Source: JAZGGS01 sp963764825
GTDB taxonomy: Bacteria; Bacteroidota; Ignavibacteria; Ignavibacteriales; Ignavibacteriaceae
Assembly: GCA_963764825.1 (NCBI GenBank)
Contig: CAVXUA010000009.1
Span: forward strand, 213,980 to 277,979
Length of the DNA stretch: 64,000 bases
Direction: 5' to 3'
How positions within the stretch are numbered: the first letter of the stretch is position 1; each line of letters starts with the position of its first letter. Shown here piece by piece: positions 29,207-40,595 of the stretch. A program made the translations under genes and the position numbers. The notes beneath the pieces are model-generated. The model saw only the letters and a list, made by a program, of their open reading frames with translations, did no database searches and was not told the DNA's origin.

Positions 29207-32200
29207 TTACTTTTTTCTTCTCTTTAATTCTTTCTTTAACCTGGTCAGGTCAAAGGAGAGACCTTCTGCACGGGCTGTAAGATTAGCAACAGTGATAAAT
29301 ATCTCTTTCGTGTTGCTTAAAAATTCTAGTTCAAAATTTTTCCTGGAAGGTTTAGCTCCCGGAGATTTTTTCTTGCTTACTTTTTTCTCTAAGAAGGGTT
29401 TTTCTAGAGTGGTATAATTTATTAGTACAGATATTAATAAAACCCAATTTAGTAGCAATTGAAAGCGCTCTTTATTAAAATATGTTATCCCTTCATACTC
29501 ATTAGCGTGCAAAAACTTAAGAACAATATCATTATCAAGCAATACTGAAACAGGTAACTTGGTTAAATAATTTTGAGAATTTGCCTCCTTTTTCTTTTTT
29601 GATTTCTTTTTCTTCCCGCTTTTCAATTTATCATTAAAAATCAGATCATATAAAAGCAGGTTCTCAGCTAACTCAGTTTTTTGAAGATAATTTTCTTCTT
29701 CATCCAAATTGCTTAAAAGATTATTTATAACCTTTGATAGCATCATGTCATTAAAAATTTCACTAACAACAATTCTGTTTGCTTTCTTTTTCGGTATTGA
29801 GTGTCTTAGTGCTAATGTATAGGAACAAGAGTAATAAATCGGTTCCAAAATTAAGCTGCTCGTTTACAGGTAAATTTATATTAATTCCCTGTATCCATTT
29901 AGGAACATTTTTCCTCTTATTTAACCTAATCCAGAACTGGTAAAAGCTTCGGGTTGCTTTAATTGCAGAAGTAAATTTTTCTAATCTCCGCTCGGAATCA
30001 AAATCAAATTCAGCGGTTTTATTTATTTGAACCACAACATTTTCAAATGCAGTTATTATTGCAGGCGGAAGTTTGATGTCATCCTGTTTTTTATTTTTAG
30101 TTTTAGAAGAAGTGAGTAGATAGTTTCTGAATTTTTCCAGGTTATCCACTGAAAAAAGTACTTCAATAGAGCTATGCAAGGGGATAAGATCCATCTCCTT
30201 AATTGCTTCTTCAACAGATGAAATTCCTTTCCCATTCAGGTGATTGTAAAGATGCATGTATTTACCGGAGGCATCATAAATTTCTACAAAATTATAGCAT
30301 ACCCTGTACTGGTAACCAAACAAATGAATACCGAAACCATTTTTGGATAGTTCCTTGCCAGAAAGAAGATATTGCAGTTGAGTCCTGTGATCGGTATAAA
30401 TATAGAAGTAACCCACCAGTGGTTTAAAGCCAAGTACATTTGAAATTTTTCGCGGATTCTTTGAACCCCCTTTGTTATTTACCGTTGCTTTCAAACAAGA
30501 GTACCTTATTGAACCGTTTGCCTGGGAATAAGAATTATTATAGAGGACCAGCGCAATTTCATTATCAACCTTGTTACTGAATGCAAAAACATTATTGTTT
30601 ATTTCATCATTATTTTCAATGAAATTGTAAAGTTCAAAATTTTCTGCCTGGCTGAATAAGTGGCGCATTTTAAGCAAGGGAAAGAGTTCTTTTTTGTGTC
30701 TCCACGTAAGATGTTCATCAACCGGTTCATCGTAGTATGCTTGTTTGTATTCCATCCCATATTTTTCAGAATAACCTTCAACCTGCCCATGTCCAAACAT
30801 AGGAAGCCCCGGTAGTGTAACCATCATTACTGCTACACCAAAATATTTATCTCCTTTACCAAACTGGTTAACAGCAGTTTCTTCATCGGGGTTGCTCATA
30901 AAATTTACGTAGCGTTTTAAGATTTCGGGATTATATTCCAAAGTGTTCTTTAACAAATCCCTATATTTATCGTTCTCTTCCTTCATCATCATATGCATAA
31001 AAGCGCTGTTGTAAACCCTGTGCATTCCAAGTGTGCGCACAAAGTAACTTTCCATCAACCAAAAAGCTTCGGCAAGAAGCAGCGTACCTGGTAAAGCTTC
31101 GCTAACCCTGTCAACAACTTCACGCCAGAATTCGGTTGGCATTAGCGCATTAAATTGTGCGCGTTGTCATCGAATAATCTGAGCGTGATGGAATTGCTCC
31201 GCCTTCTCCCGGTTTAGGGAACCATAACCGCTGGTAATGTTTTTTTGCAAGTGTCATTGCCGCATCAAACCTGATAATAGGAGTTTTATGGGCAACGTGG
31301 ATAATAGTTTGGATCAACGATTCCTTAACTTCAGGATTCAGTACGTTTAATTGTGCTGTATCGTTCCATGGCATATGGGTTCCATCATTGCCATGGTAAA
31401 TGATAGCGTTTATCTCCTGTGTAGGCATCTCTTCTTTCAAATACTACGGCAGCATCCGACCTGTTATAATAATTATCTTCAATTCTTACTTCTACCCGGT
31501 TATCATCAGAAAGATTTGAGTCCGGTAAATTTATATGCTGGAAAAGGCGGTTCGGTTGATTGAATATAGTAGTCAGGTTTTTCAATAATCCATTTAGAAT
31601 AAATGCCAGTATGATTTGGCACCATATCACTTGCCAGCCTTATTCCTCGTTGCCATGCACGCTCTTTCAAATTTTGAAAAGCATCTTCGCCGCCAATCTC
31701 ATTTGCAATTACATAATCAAATAAAGAATAAGCAGAAGCTGCTGCCTGCGGGTTACCAGTTTGCTGTTTTATTTTTTGTGAAGCACTGCTTCGTTCCCAA
31801 ATGCCAATCAGCCAGAGAGCAGTAAAATTCCATTGTGCGAGCAAATTAAGTTCTTCATCAGGAATCTGGTCTAGTCTTTTAATTTCAATATCATATTTTT
31901 TAGATAATTGGTGCATCCATACAAAGATATTTTTTGCAATCATTACAACTTCAGGTATCCAATGTGTGTCTTCACTAAATTTTTCAAATTCATCTAAATG
32001 CAAATCGCCATCATCTCCAATTGATTTCTCATCGCCTCCCATTATCTTTAATTGATGAGGAGATGGATAAACTGGAACTGGCGGGGTGGCTTTTTCGCCG
32101 CCGCCCATTTTTATAAATAATCTATATTCTTCTTTAATTAAGTCTGCAGCTTTTAATAACCTGGTAAAAATTCCATCTCCAATAAAAATTTTCCATTCCC

Positions 32201-32880
32201 TCCTTATAAACTCAAGTTGCTGCTCTAAGCTGTGGGGGTTAGTAATTAGCGGGATTTTAAGTAAAGAGAAGAGATGCATGCCCCCTATACCGGTTGGTTT
32301 TTCTTTATCAAAAAACTTTTCAGTTTTTTCTATCAGCTCTGTGTACTTTGTTTCTTTATGCAGCACTTCGTCAGAAAATAACTCTTTTAATTTAGATGCT
32401 GCAGGGTTACGATTTTCAAGTTTAATAATATTAATTCTTCAAGAATAATTTCAGTATTTGGTTTTCCACTTGTTGAGCCGGATAAATATTTTTCTGGGCT
32501 CACTTCTTTTTAAAAACAGACAACGGGGGAAATTCATTTACAAAGGAAAGGAGGATATTTGATAAATCTTTTTCACCAATATCTTCTTTTAAAAATGTGT
32601 TAGCTCTTTTAAAAACCCCCGGGTTTTCATCCTGTTCATATTTCCTGATTAAGAAATGAAAAACCTCGTGTAATAGTCCAACTGCATTAAGTTCTCCCGG
32701 GGTTACAAGTTGATCAACTAAACCATCGGATTTTCGTATGCGATTAATTTTATCTGAAAGCAACCTTGACTGGCTAAAATTGGCTATTATTAAATCGCCG
32801 GTAATGGAAAAAAGAGATTGATCAAAATCATACTTATACCGGGCTGCTTTCGAAATGTGAAAATTAAATTTTATCATCAC
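29207..32880 (-). CDS. Giant GH13 alpha-amylase-family protein, several frameshifts
   Basis: One protein of about 1,220 residues is read across six or so shifts. The N-domain runs from MIKFNFHISKAARYKYDFDQ to NEFPPLSVFKKK. It continues as VSPEKYLSGSTSGKPN, although a GTGA overlap at 32500-32503 mimics a gene boundary. GH13 motifs: region I SDMVPNH, region II IIRFDAAMTLAKKH with the Asp nucleophile, region III LLLAEAFW with the Glu acid, and region IV near FMSNPDEETA. PMFGHGQVEGYSEKYGMEY follows. No signal peptide is present, so it is probably cytoplasmic glycogen or maltodextrin metabolism. The last 210 residues contain Lys-rich linkers (KSGKKKKSKKKKE). Confidence 0.82.
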
Positions 32881-33130
32881 GATAATTACGCTAATTATTA
32901 TATAGATTTAGTGAAAAACAAGAACGATTTTGATCACAATATAATAAAATGAAAAAGAATTATTGGGTTTCCGAATTGTAAACGGGGGTGAAATGCTAGG
33001 CTTGAACCGACACAGCTTTTTTTTTGCAATAATCTGCTCCAATAAAATATCTAAAAACATTACCACAAAAATCATAAATTGAATATCTTCCATCTAAAAG
33101 CTATCTTTATCGTTCAATTAGAAAGGTTCT

Positions 33131-35741
33131 ATGCAGCAAACTCCATTTAATGGCTCAGTATTTTAAGATTAAAGAAGCGAATCCTGATACTATTCTTCTA
33201 TTCAGGGTTGGTGATTTCTTCGAAACTTTTGAGGAAGATGCAAAAACCGCTTCCAAAGTTCTTGGGATAACTCTTACCAAAAGAGCAAATGGAGCTGCTT
33301 CCCACGTTGCACTTGCAGGATTTCCACATCATGCCATTGATACTTATTTACCAAAGCTCGTTAGAGCCGGTTACAGGGTTGCAGTTTGTGAGCAGACGGA
33401 GAACCCCAAGTTTGCTAAAGGAATTGTAAAACGGGAAGTGGTAGAAGTAGTAACTCCGGGGGTTGCACTTTCAGAACAACTGTTGGATCATAAAAAAAAT
33501 AATTACCTGCTTGCTGTTTCCTTAAAAGATGAGATTGCAGGAATTTCCTTTGCAGATATTTCCACCGGCGAGTTTTATACTTTTGAAGTTCCCGAAAGTG
33601 AATTTCAACAGCAGCTTGAGTCTGTTTCTCCGGTAGAGATTCTTATCAGGAAAAAAGATAAAGACCACCTTGTTCCGCTAATTAATAAAAGCAGTCCCTC
33701 TCTGCGCATTACAAAAATTGATGATTGGATCTTTAATTATGAATATGGAAAAGAACTTTTATTAATGCAGTTTAAAACTGCAAATCTTAAGGGCTTTGGC
33801 ATAGATAAATTTAACAATGGAATTATTGCTGCAGGAGTTGTGCTAAACTATTTACAGGAAACACAAAAAGTCAACCTGACTCATCTTAACAGAATTTCAG
33901 TTTACAATCCTTTCGAATTTATGCTGCTCGATTCTTCAACAAAAAGGAACCTGGAGATTACAAGCACAATTCAGGAAAGGGGAATGGAAGGAACATTAAT
34001 ATCTATTCTGGATAAAACTTCTACCGCAATGGGAGGCAGACTTTTAAAGAAATGGATATCAGCGCCCTTACGAAATATGGAGTTGATAATAAACCGGCTT
34101 GATGGAGTTGAGGAACTTCTAAAGGAAAAGCAAATACGAAAAAAAATTATTAACGAGCTTAAGGAAGTTGGTGATCTTGAAAGACTTATTTCCAGGATAT
34201 GTACAGCGAGGGCAAATCCTCGTGAAGTTGCAGCACTTAAAACATCACTTAAAAAATTACCTGCGTTAAAGGAGTACGTTACCAATTTTAAATCTGATAT
34301 TCTTAAAAAAATTAAAGATGATCTGAATCCACTTGAAACACTAGTTGATAAGATCCAAAGTGCAATTATCGATTCACCTCCCGCATCAATTTTAGAAGGT
34401 GGAATAATAAGAAGCGGCTTCAGCCCTGAACTGGATGAGTTAAGGGATATTGCAATAAACGGGAAAGACTGGATTGCTAAACTTCAAAAAACTGAAAGAG
34501 AACGTACATCCATTCCTTCTCTAAAAATTAGCTATAATAAAGTGTTCGGGTATTATATAGATATTAGCAATGCTCATAAAGAAAAAGTTCCTGATAGTTA
34601 CATCAGAAAACAAACCTTAGTTAATTCCGAAAGATATATAACTCCTGAACTTAAAGAGTATGAAGATAAAATATTAAATGCAGAAGAAAAGATCTATGAA
34701 CTTGAATCCCAGTTATTTAATGAAATAAGGTTGATGGCTGCCTCAGAAGCCACGCAGATACAGGGCAATGCACGGTTAATTGCAGTTACTGATTGTCTGG
34801 TTTGTTTTGCGGAATGTGCAGAGAATTATAAATACACAAAACCGGAATTAGTTGAAGGAACCAAACTCGAAATAAAAAACGGAAGGCATCCCGTAGTTGA
34901 GCAGATACTTCCACCTGGAGAAAAATTCAATCCTAATGATTGTTCTCTGGATAATGAAACTAATCAAATTGCTATTATTACGGGACCAAACATGGCAGGA
35001 AAATCTGTCTACATCCGCCAGGTTGGATTGATTGTTTTAATGGCGCAGATCGGTTCGTTTGTTCCTGCAGAAAGTTCAGAGATTGGAGTGGTTGATAGAA
35101 TTTTTACAAGAGTGGGTGCAAGCGATAATATAACCGGCGGTGAAAGTACATTTCTTGTAGAGATGCAGGAGGCAGCAAATATTCTGAATAATGCTTCCTC
35201 CAAAAGCCTTGTATTACTTGATGAAATTGGACGTGGTACAAGTACTTTTGATGGATTATCCATTGCTTGGGCAATTACAGAATATATTCATGAGAACCCG
35301 GAAGTTTCAGCGAAAACACTTTTTGCCACTCATTATCATGAACTTAATGAAATGTCTGAATTATTTCCCAGGATAAAAAATTATAAAGTTGAAGTCAGAG
35401 AATATGAAGATAAAGTAATCTTTCTTCATAAGGTGAATCCCGGTAGGGCAGACCATAGTTACGGAATACAGGTTGCACAGATGGCAGGACTACCGTTGTA
35501 TGTTACTAACCGTGCAAAAGAAGTTTTACAAAACCTTGAGAGCAAGGAACTTACACCGCACGAAGAAAGGAAAGAGAGACTACGTCAGTTGCAGGAAAAA
35601 GATGAAAACACAAATAGATCTTTTTGAAATAAAAGATGACAAACTGCGCGGTGAAATTGACGATTTGGATATCGAGAAATTAACTCCACTGGAAGCTTGA
35701 ATAAATTAAGTGAATTAAAAAAGAAAGTGAAAAATGAATAA
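33131..35741 (+). CDS. mutS: DNA mismatch repair protein MutS, shifts at both ends
   Basis: ATG 33131 gives MQQTP, and a one-base shift at 33146-33150 joins the long frame (MAQYFKIKEANPDTILLFRV). The mismatch-binding motif is VGDFFETFEEDA (Phe-x-Glu). The ATPase has Walker A ITGPNMAGKSVYIRQ, NITGGESTFLVEM, Walker B VLLDEIGRGTSTFDG and ATHYHEL. Two shifts near 35610 and 35698 restore the usual tail (KTQIDLFEIKDDKLRGEI, DIEKLTPLEALNKLSELKKK), ending at TAA 35739-35741. The total of about 870 residues is normal for MutS. Its stop overlaps the next ATG as ATGAATAA. Confidence 0.95.
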
Positions 35742-36363
35742 AAAAAAGATTTTTTTACCTATTGGTAATTCAGTTTATCATTTTGCTATTATGGCATGCA
35801 ATTCTGAAGAAACAAAAATTGAAGTTGATGGTGAATATGTAACTAGTATTCTGGATCATCGAAATGAAAAGGACAGTTTGATGAGTGTTGAAGAACATTC
35901 TCCATTTAACCGCGATACAACTGTTGAATTTTCGCCACTTAAATATTATGAACCTGATCCTGCATTTTTGTTTAAATCAAAATTTTTCCGGTACAATCTC
36001 CAGGATACCGTTGAGATATTAGGAACAAAGGGTGAAGTAAGGCAGGTTATTAAGGAAGGGTATGTTAAGCTTGATTTTGAACGGACCGAATATCGAGTTA
36101 ATGTTTATAAAGGATTTGGACTCAACGGTGTGACTTACCACAGTATTTGGTTTACAGATAAAACAACAGGTGAAGAAACATACGGAGTTGGAAGGTACCT
36201 TGATTTTGAAATGAATGAAGATCCGGATTTTGTTTACGATATCGATTTTAATTATGCCTACAATCCTTATTGTTCATACAGTGCAAAGTATTCATGCCCA
36301 ATTCCACGGGAAGAGGATTATCTGGATTTTCCAATTGAAGCAGGAGAAAAGAATTTTCATTAG
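35734..36363 (+). CDS. DUF1684 lipoprotein
   Basis: About 209 codons starting inside the mutS stop (ATGAATAA). The C-terminal half carries the DUF1684 signature: TTGEETYGVGRYLDFEM, FNYAYNPYCSYSAKYSCP and IEAGEKNFH. The written N-terminus looks poorly hydrophobic. An alternative frame in the same DNA reads YLLVIQFIILLL before the lipobox MACNS. Two compensating shifts at the poly-T run (about 35755) and near 35790 would give a normal lipoprotein signal. DUF1684 proteins are envelope proteins of unknown function. The link to mutS is probably only positional. Confidence 0.8.
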   Translation: MNKKKIFLPIGNSVYHFAIMACNSEETKIEVDGEYVTSILDHRNEKDSLMSVEEHSPFNRDTTVEFSPLKYYEPDPAFLFKSKFFRYNLQDTVEILGTKGEVRQVIKEGYVKLDFERTEYRVNVYKGFGLNGVTYHSIWFTDKTTGEETYGVGRYLDFEMNEDPDFVYDIDFNYAYNPYCSYSAKYSCPIPREEDYLDFPIEAGEKNFH

Positions 36364-36413
36364 CCAATTTGGTGGACAAACAAGATAAACTTGGCTACAT
36401 ATTTAAATTTAGA

Positions 36414-37960
36414 TTATTCTATTCTTATAAGAACTACTCTTCTGTTTTGAGCTCTTCCTTCATCAGTAGAATTATCAGCAATTGGAACGTCATCGCCAAT
36501 ACCAACAACTTCAAACTTGTTATTATATAATCCTTTAGATAGAAAATAGTTAGAGATTGCTTGCGCTCTTCGAAATGAAATTACTTTATTATTTCAGGTT
36601 CACCCTGGTTATCAGTATGTCCTTCAATGCGCCACTTTGAATTTGGACGTATTTTAATTCTTGAAATTACTTTATTCAGTTCCTCATAAGCATTTGGAGA
36701 GAGAGATGCTTCTCCGGTTTTAAAAATAGTGGATGCTTCAAAAATATACTCCTGGAACTGATCAGAACACCCATCGTTTGCAACCGGGATACCGAGAGGA
36801 GTATTCGGGCATTTATCAAGATAATCTGCTACGCCATCTCTATCTGAATCCAATGGACAACCGGTATTATCAACCAAAATTCCTTTTGGAGTATTAGGAC
36901 AATTATCAAGATAATCAGGAACTCTATCATCATCCAAATCAACTGGGCAGCCAACACTATCTACACGAATTCCCTTAGGAGTTTTCGAACATCTATCAAG
37001 TATATCAGGAATTCCATCACCATCTGAATCTGATGGACAGCCATAACGGTTCACACTTGCATTCAGTGGCGTATTAGGACATCTATCGAGGAAATCGGGT
37101 ACGCCATCTTTATCACTATCAAGAATGCAGCCGTTCGCATCAACACTTACTCTAGGGGGAGTGTTAGGACATTTATCCAGGTAATCTGGAACTCCATCTC
37201 TATCTTCATCAATTGGGCAGCCAAGAATATCAACATCAATTCCATCGGGTGTATCGGGGCACAAATCCTCCGAATCATCAACTCCATCATTATCACTATC
37301 TTCTCTTGAAATCAAATTAAAAGTTAAACCAGCCATTGCTGTATAAAAAATATCTTTCTTTTTACCTCTTTCTATATCATCAAGGAAATCATTAAAGTTG
37401 AATGCAGCACCAAAACTCATATTAAATGTAAGTATGTTGTTTATCATATACTTTAAACCAATTTCTGCATTCAGGTTCACATCATTTTTTTTATATATTC
37501 CAGCTGAATTGTTAGGTAGCAGATTACCAATATCATCTTTGGGGTCGAAGCTTAAATAAGAAAGTCCGGCAAAAATAGTTGGGAAAAACTTTTCTCCTAT
37601 CCTATATCCATATGTAATACCTGATCCAAAAAAACTGATATCTGTTTTAAACTCAGTTGGTACTTTACCTTCATCATTTCCTTTCAAATTTCCGGTCCCA
37701 CCAAACAATTTAATCCCAACAAGGTGGTTGGTGTAAGTAGCAAAATAATATTCTGCAGAACCGCGCCAGATAAAACCATTTTTAGTATTAGTGTAGTCTG
37801 TGTAACTGAAAGTTGCGCCTGCTTCTGCAGAAAGTGTTAACGCACCCATTAATGGGTGAATTATCTTCTTGTTTCCAGTTTGGCTAAAAGCAATGTTTGC
37901 AAGCGAAAGGATTAGGAAAAGTATAATAGTAGTTTTTTTAAAATAGGAGTTGATAGACAT
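36414..37960 (-). CDS. OmpA-family protein with thrombospondin type 3 repeats, one frameshift
   Basis: ATG 37960 is preferred over GTG 37975 because GAGGAA lies at good spacing before it. The signal peptide ends LANIAFSQ. Residues about 30-210 form an outer-membrane barrel-like domain. Then come six calcium-binding TSP3 repeats (pattern DxDxDGVxDxxDxCPxTPxG, each closed by a cysteine pair). The C-terminal OmpA domain has IEGHTDNQGEPE. A shift near 36590 is needed to add FRRAQAISNYFLSKG and AQNRRVVLIRIE, ending at 36414. It tethers the outer membrane to peptidoglycan; TSP3 calcium spacers are typical in Bacteroidota. Confidence 0.9.
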
Positions 37961-38207
37961 AGGATATTTCCTCACTCTTAATTGTGCGAGTTTTAATGAC
38001 CCAAAATTTTAATTTCTCACTTTGAACTTACGTATTCTGATTAAATAATTCTATTCAGTTTAATGAATTTTCCTATTCCCACTCAGGTGTTGCTGCGTTT
38101 TGAAATAATTCCCCTCTATTTTCTTCATAAAAAATTGCATTTGCCAAATCGATGAAAAAATCGCGGGTATTCTTTTTAAGTTTTTCTTCTAACCAGATTA
38201 TTATAAT

Positions 38208-39590
38208 TTGGGACAATTAAATAAAAAAACAAAATTAATTGAGAAAAACAGATTGAAGTTTAAACTTAATTACATCTTAGTACTGCTGTTCATCATCATT
38301 TACTCGGATCATTTACTGCCTCAAAAGTTATCCGGAACAGAAGTAAAAAAAACATTTTATTCCGATGGGACAATAAAAACTGAAGGTGATTATTGGTATG
38401 ATAGGTTACACGGATTTTACCGCGAATATTATCCAACCGGGCAGTTATGGAAGGAATGGAAATTTGAAGATGGAAAAGAGAACGGACTTTCCACATGGTA
38501 TTTTGAAGACGGGATTATAAGCATCGAGTGGAATTATAAAAATGGTGTGAAAGAGGGAATTTCGAAATGGCATTACTAATCCGGTGAATTGTGGGCAAAA
38601 CAAAATTATTTCAACGGAAAACTTGACGGTCTAACTTATACATATTATAAAACCGGGGAACTGCAGGGAGAGTGGAACTACATCGATGGAATGTTGCAGG
38701 ATATTTCCAGAACTTTTTACAAAACCGGTGAGCTGGAAGTTGAGAGAAATTTTGTTGATGGAAAACAAAACGGAAAAGTTTTTATCTATCACGAGAACCA
38801 TATTGTTGCCCTGGATGCATATTTTGAAAATGATAAGATTGAGGGAACGGTAAAACTGTACGATATGGCAGGGAACCTGAGAGTTAAAGATGAATATCTA
38901 AACGATCAACTGCTTAACCGGGAAAGGTATGATTACGAAGGAAAGTTTGAATCGAAAGAAGAGATACTCCGTAATTATTATGATGGCGGAACGCTCGATA
39001 ACGAAACATTTTTAATAGATGGTGTTAAAGAAGAAGTTGCAACGACTTATTATGAATCCGGCTTTCTTAAAGAAGAAATTCCTTATGAGAATGGTGTAAT
39101 AAACGGTAAGCAGATCAGATACTACGAAAACGGGATTGTGGAATCTGTGACAGATTATATTCACGGTGTAAAACGTGGGTTGTATTGTACTTATTATCGT
39201 AATGGTGCTTTAAAATCTGAGGAATTCTATTCAGATGGGGAGAGAAATGGAATAGCAATTAACATATTTCCCGAATGGAAACTTAAAATAGTTGCTTATT
39301 ATAAAAACAATATACTTGATGGTGAATATAAAACTTACCACGAGAATGGTTTAATAGAATCTGAAGTAACTTATGATTATGGCAAGATGCGCGGTAAGAA
39401 AAATTCGTATTATGATAACGGTGCTTTTAAACAGGTAGAAAATTATTATAACGGCAAACTTGATTCATGGTTGAGAACATATTTCCCAAACGGACTACTT
39501 AAAAAAGAAGAATATTATAAAGATGGTAAACTGCAGCGCAGCAAAGAATATTCAACCGATGGAGATCTTCTATCTACTCACGGTTATTAA
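38208..39590 (+). CDS. MORN-repeat (YwqK-type) protein with an in-frame stop
   Basis: Two open stretches in the same frame (38208-38579 and 38580-39590) are separated only by TAA at 38577-38579. Repeats of about 21-24 residues such as TYYKTGELQGEWNYIDG, YYENGIVESVTDYIHG, YYRNGALKSEEFYSDG and YHENGLIESEVTYDYG fit the MORN_2/YwqK repeat. The stop falls exactly where Lys (AAA) stands in neighbouring repeats (HY-stop-SGEL against YYKTGEL). The N-terminus has one hydrophobic segment (LNYILVLLFIIIYS), so it is probably secreted or membrane-anchored. The start TTG 38208 is uncertain. The role is unknown. Confidence 0.75.
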
Positions 39591-39699
39591 TTATCTGAGT
39601 TGAACTAGTAACGTCAATAATATCTCCATTTATTGAATTTGGTTCTCCAATCCTTATACATTTCATAATCAATGATAAAAATAAACAGCAACGAATATT

Positions 39700-40595
39700 A
39701 TGAGTGATGATCAAACTAAATTTTCTGTTGGTCTTGTTCAAATGGCATTATCTAAAAATCAAAATGAAAATTTAGATAAAGCGGTAAGCAAGATTGAAGA
39801 AGCTGCAAAGATGGGAGCGGAAGTAATATGCTTGCCTGAACTTTTCCGATCGCAATATTTCTGCCAGTTAGAGGATACGAAAAATTTTGATCTTGCTGAA
39901 ACAATTCCAGGTACTTCCACAAAAACAATTAGCAAAATTGCTAATGATAAAAATGTGGTTGTAATTGTTCCTCTATTTGAAAAAAGATCGGCTGGGAGTT
40001 TACCACAATTCTGCCGTTGTAATCGATTCAACAGGAGATATATTAGGAACATATCGCAAAATGCATATTCCTGATGATCCCGGTTATTATGAAAAATTTT
40101 ACTTTGCTCCCGGTGATCTCGGATATAAGAATTTTGTTACAAATTTTGGTAAAATCGGTACTTTGATATGCTGGGATCAGTGGTATCCTGAAGCAGCAAG
40201 GTTAACATCACTATTGGGAGCAAGCATAATTTTTTATCCGACGGCAATCGGGTGGCATCCAAATGAAAAGGAGAAAGATGGAAGAGCACAATATGAATCC
40301 TGGTTGACAGTGCAACTTGGGCATGCAATTGCAAATGGGATTTATGTTGCTGCAATAAACAGAGTAGGGCTTGAAAAAAATCTGAGAATTCTGACGGAAT
40401 AGAATTTTGGGGTCAATCGTTTATTGCTGATCCACAGGGAGAAATTTTAGCAAAGCTTCAGCAGATAAAGAAGAAATATTAATTGCTGAAGTGGATCTAA
40501 AAGAATTAGAATAGATGAGAAGAAACTGGCCCTTCTTTAGAGATAGAAGAATTGATAGTTATGGTGATATTACAAAACGATTTATCGATGAATAA
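39700..40595 (+). CDS. aguB: N-carbamoylputrescine amidase, frameshifts and one in-frame stop
   Basis: A carbon-nitrogen hydrolase of about 298 residues that cleaves N-carbamoylputrescine to putrescine, CO2 and ammonia. The triad is visible: Glu in EVICLPELFRSQYF, Lys in GTYRKMHIPDDPGYYEK and Cys in IGTLICWDQWYPEAAR. Other signatures are FYPTAIGWHP and WGQSFIADPQGEIL. Shifts lie near 40005, 40385 and 40455. A TAG at 40512-40514 interrupts LKELE-MRRNWPFFRDRR, where a Glu or Lys codon is expected. It ends at TAA 40593-40595, overlapping aguA as ATGAATAA. Confidence 0.88.

Noticed and set aside
32500..32503. GTGA overlap as a true gene boundary between two amylase-region genes
   Set aside because: The protein sequence reads continuously across it (FPPLSVFKKK then VSPEKYLSGS), and homopolymers nearby explain a one-base error.
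32660..32700. HExxH-like motif (LLHEVFHFLI) suggesting a zinc protease ahead of the amylase
   Set aside because: The segment is the N-domain of the long GH13 protein; as I recall, relatives have a similar but non-HExxH stretch, and no third ligand is evident.
32985..33020. tRNA-like T-arm (GGTTCAAGCC on the minus strand)
   Set aside because: No matching D-arm, anticodon arm or acceptor stem can be folded around it; the flanks are poly-A and AT-rich, so it is a chance motif.
36760..37300. Regular repeats of about 100 bp resembling a CRISPR-like array
   Set aside because: They encode six TSP3 protein repeats in frame, with variable repeat units and no spacer structure.
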